Shown: positions 61,909 through 64,000 of the stretch, one piece after another
Numbering within the stretch: the stretch's first letter is position 1
Layout of the letters: each line of letters begins with the position of its first letter
DNA from: Phylloscopus collybita
Lineage: Eukaryota > Chordata > Aves > Passeriformes > Phylloscopidae
Assembly: GCA_027886175.1 (NCBI GenBank)
Contig: JAJNNQ010000004.1
Location: 20,865,001 to 20,929,000 of the forward strand
Direction of reading: 5' to 3'
DNA: 64,000 nt
The notes under the pieces: generated by a model
What the model was told of the DNA's origin: nothing
The model's input: the letters and a program-made list of their open reading frames with translations, nothing else
The model's database searches: none
Position numbers and translations under genes: made by a program

Positions 61909-64000
61909 CTGCAACAAAACAAAAACAAGAATTTATGTTTAAATTTAAACTTAAAGTATTCTTGTGTTGATCAACTTTATTGGATTGATGTGTTACACTG
62001 ACTAACACAGATAAGTATTTATTTAAAAAGTCAAGAAAACCATAAGCAACACTTCACACAATTCACTTTACTATTTTGGTTTATATTTTTTTGACATAAA
62101 GTAACATAATAATAGCATATTAGCATAACAATAAGTATTAGCAATTGTGCACAAAGCAGCCTCTGCCCTGTTTCTGTCTGTACAGACTAATTAACTAATT
62201 ATCAAGACTGGTGATTCTGGATGTGTGGAGCTACAATGAAGAAAGTGGAGAATTGTATTTGGAGTATCAATTTTTCAAATTCTTTCAAAATTTGGATATA
62301 TGAGATACTTCAAATGAATTTTAACATGTAAATTTAGTTGTGGATGCCGAAGCTCTTTGACAAGGTACAGCTACACAAAGTTACTCCCACAGCAGGACAA
62401 AGCATGTATCATTTGACAGTGTTCCCATAAAACACAAGAGAGAAGGATAAAATCAGCATTCCAGCATTGCTATCAAACACTGAAGTGCAGGGATTCTGAA
62501 TTGGTTTACAATCTGCTGCAACCCAAAGGACTCAAGCTCTCAGTGCAGACAAAGTGACTCCACAGAAGCACTCCAAGGATCAGAAAGAGCTCAAGACTTT
62601 CACAGGTGGAAGATCTCAAGCCTAAAAGAATCTTTTTTGCACAGGACTAAAATCTTGTACTTTCCTGCCCTCTTGTATCCAAGAATCAGAAAAGGTGACA
62701 GAATCACAGAGCAAATAAGTTTTAGGAGTTGTGGGAAGTCAATGCAGAGCCGGAGCTCAGAACTACATGACCTGAGTGGGGCAGAGAGGAGCAGGGAGTA
62801 CAAATCTTTCAAGGTAAAGTCTCCAAAGTATGCTGCTTTCCTCTTGTAGCACCAACCTTGTTTTTGCGCTCCTAGATCTCATAAAAGAAATCATCAGTAT
62901 CCCATCACAAGAATTTGTTAAATCTTTGCATCTAAATCCAAACTACGAGGGAAACTCCAATTACTTTGTGGTTGAACACACTTGACAACCCCCGCCACAG
63001 TGAGTTCTACCTCAGGAACCAACACTGCCAAGGCCAAGCCAAGCTGTAGGAACAAGTGCCCAAAATCTGAGACACCTCTACGGCAGAATCAAGGGACCCA
63101 GGAAGAACCAGGACCTCCCACACTCCTGAGCTCCTCCAGCAAAGGTGCCCAACAACTGCAACGGCAAGGAAAAGCCACCAATCCACCCCAAGGAGGTTTG
63201 AGATCAAGAAAGGATTTCACTAATTAAATTCCACTCCAAAACCAAATTCTTCCAGCATTGTAACGATCGTAGAGTAGCTCCAGAACCTCAATGCAATGCT
63301 CCGTCACTCCCAAATTATCACCACAGCCATCCAAAATTCTCCCTCTAACTAATGAATTCTTGCCAGTACAAAACATAAGGCAGCTCTAGAGCACAAACAG
63401 CTCATTTAACTATTTCAGAATTAAGGCAATATCTAACATTTCCTGACCTTTACATTCAGAGAATCCTTTTTTCAGAGTAAATGGATATGAAAACTAATCT
63501 TAATTTCTATCAATCTGAGATTACAGGAAGAATATGCCCGATCTTTTTCCTTCTCAATAAGCAACTTATTTTCAGATTAAATTATTAAATACACAACTAT
63601 ATTAGGTATTGTGGCACATAAAAAAAATTAATACAAAGTAGGACTGTAGTCTGAATTTAATTTTTTTCAGGGAAAGCAAATTGCCACTAAAAGAGAATTT
63701 TCCTGGTAGTTAACAGGACTAGAAAAAGAACCAAAGTTATGAGATGGCACCAGTAATCCCTTAAACTTCCCCTAAAATCAGAGATAGGTGATGACACAGA
63801 GGCAACAACCCTGCTGAAGCTGTACCAACCCTAAGAAGAATGTTCTTGGAAACCCTCACAAACCTTCACTGTAGGCAAAGGATGGACTCGAATCAACCTC
63901 ACAATCACAAATTTGTTTTTTATATCAACATTGGGATCTTAAAGGAACACAGTAGGAAGTGTGACAGTAGGAAAAGTGACAGTGACAGTAGGAAAAGCCC
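61909..64000 (-). other. ZNF711: ZNF711 5' intron, incomplete
   Basis: About 2.1 kb to the right edge with no CpG island and no convincing exon, so the ZNF711 promoter lies outside. A short tandem repeat of GTGACAGTAGGAAAA-type units occupies about 63959-64000 and runs off the edge. Confidence 0.55.

Overview
The window is vertebrate nuclear DNA and almost certainly avian. It has multi-exon genes with GT-AG introns, AT-rich introns and intergenic DNA, a single CpG island, and several copies of CR1, the dominant bird retrotransposon, in both orientations. No prokaryotic, viral or organellar gene is present.

Two protein-coding genes can be read exon by exon, and they point towards each other. 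POF1B runs on the + strand from about 25.9 kb to 41.5 kb or beyond. ZNF711, a ZFX/ZFY-family zinc-finger factor, runs on the - strand from beyond the right edge down to a poly(A) signal near 46.3 kb. As I recall it, the two genes are tail-to-tail neighbours on human Xq21, so this looks like the bird counterpart (chicken chromosome 4, chromosome 4A in passerines). The assignments rest on recognising the encoded proteins; no database was searched.

Layout. 1-25.3 kb: intergenic DNA upstream of POF1B with no gene I can support. It holds CR1 fragments, A/C-rich low-complexity tracts, short palindromes and one strong candidate regulatory element near 1.8-2.0 kb. 25.3-27.2 kb: a CR1 copy followed by the POF1B CpG island, coding exon 1 and, 12 bp inside intron 1, a minisatellite of twelve full 42/43-bp units. 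31.8-41.4 kb: POF1B coding exons 2-14, all joining in frame to 556 codons. 41.5-46.3 kb: the interval between the converging genes, holding the unresolved POF1B 3' end. 46.3-49.1 kb: ZNF711 3' UTR and its large exon with 12 C2H2 fingers. 49.6-61.9 kb: six more ZNF711 coding exons; the seven together give 2,286 nt and 761 residues. 61.9-64 kb: a 5' intron of ZNF711, whose promoter is outside the window.

The genes do not form a functional unit: POF1B is an epithelial junction and actin-binding coiled-coil protein, ZNF711 a promoter-binding transcription factor. The most notable unexplained structures are the minisatellite, which carries a G-quadruplex motif in every full unit and has a higher-order 214-bp duplication, and a convergent ~95-bp inverted repeat in the large ZNF711 intron, one arm of which lies in a well-formed candidate cryptic exon. 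I see no evidence of a wholly new biological system.
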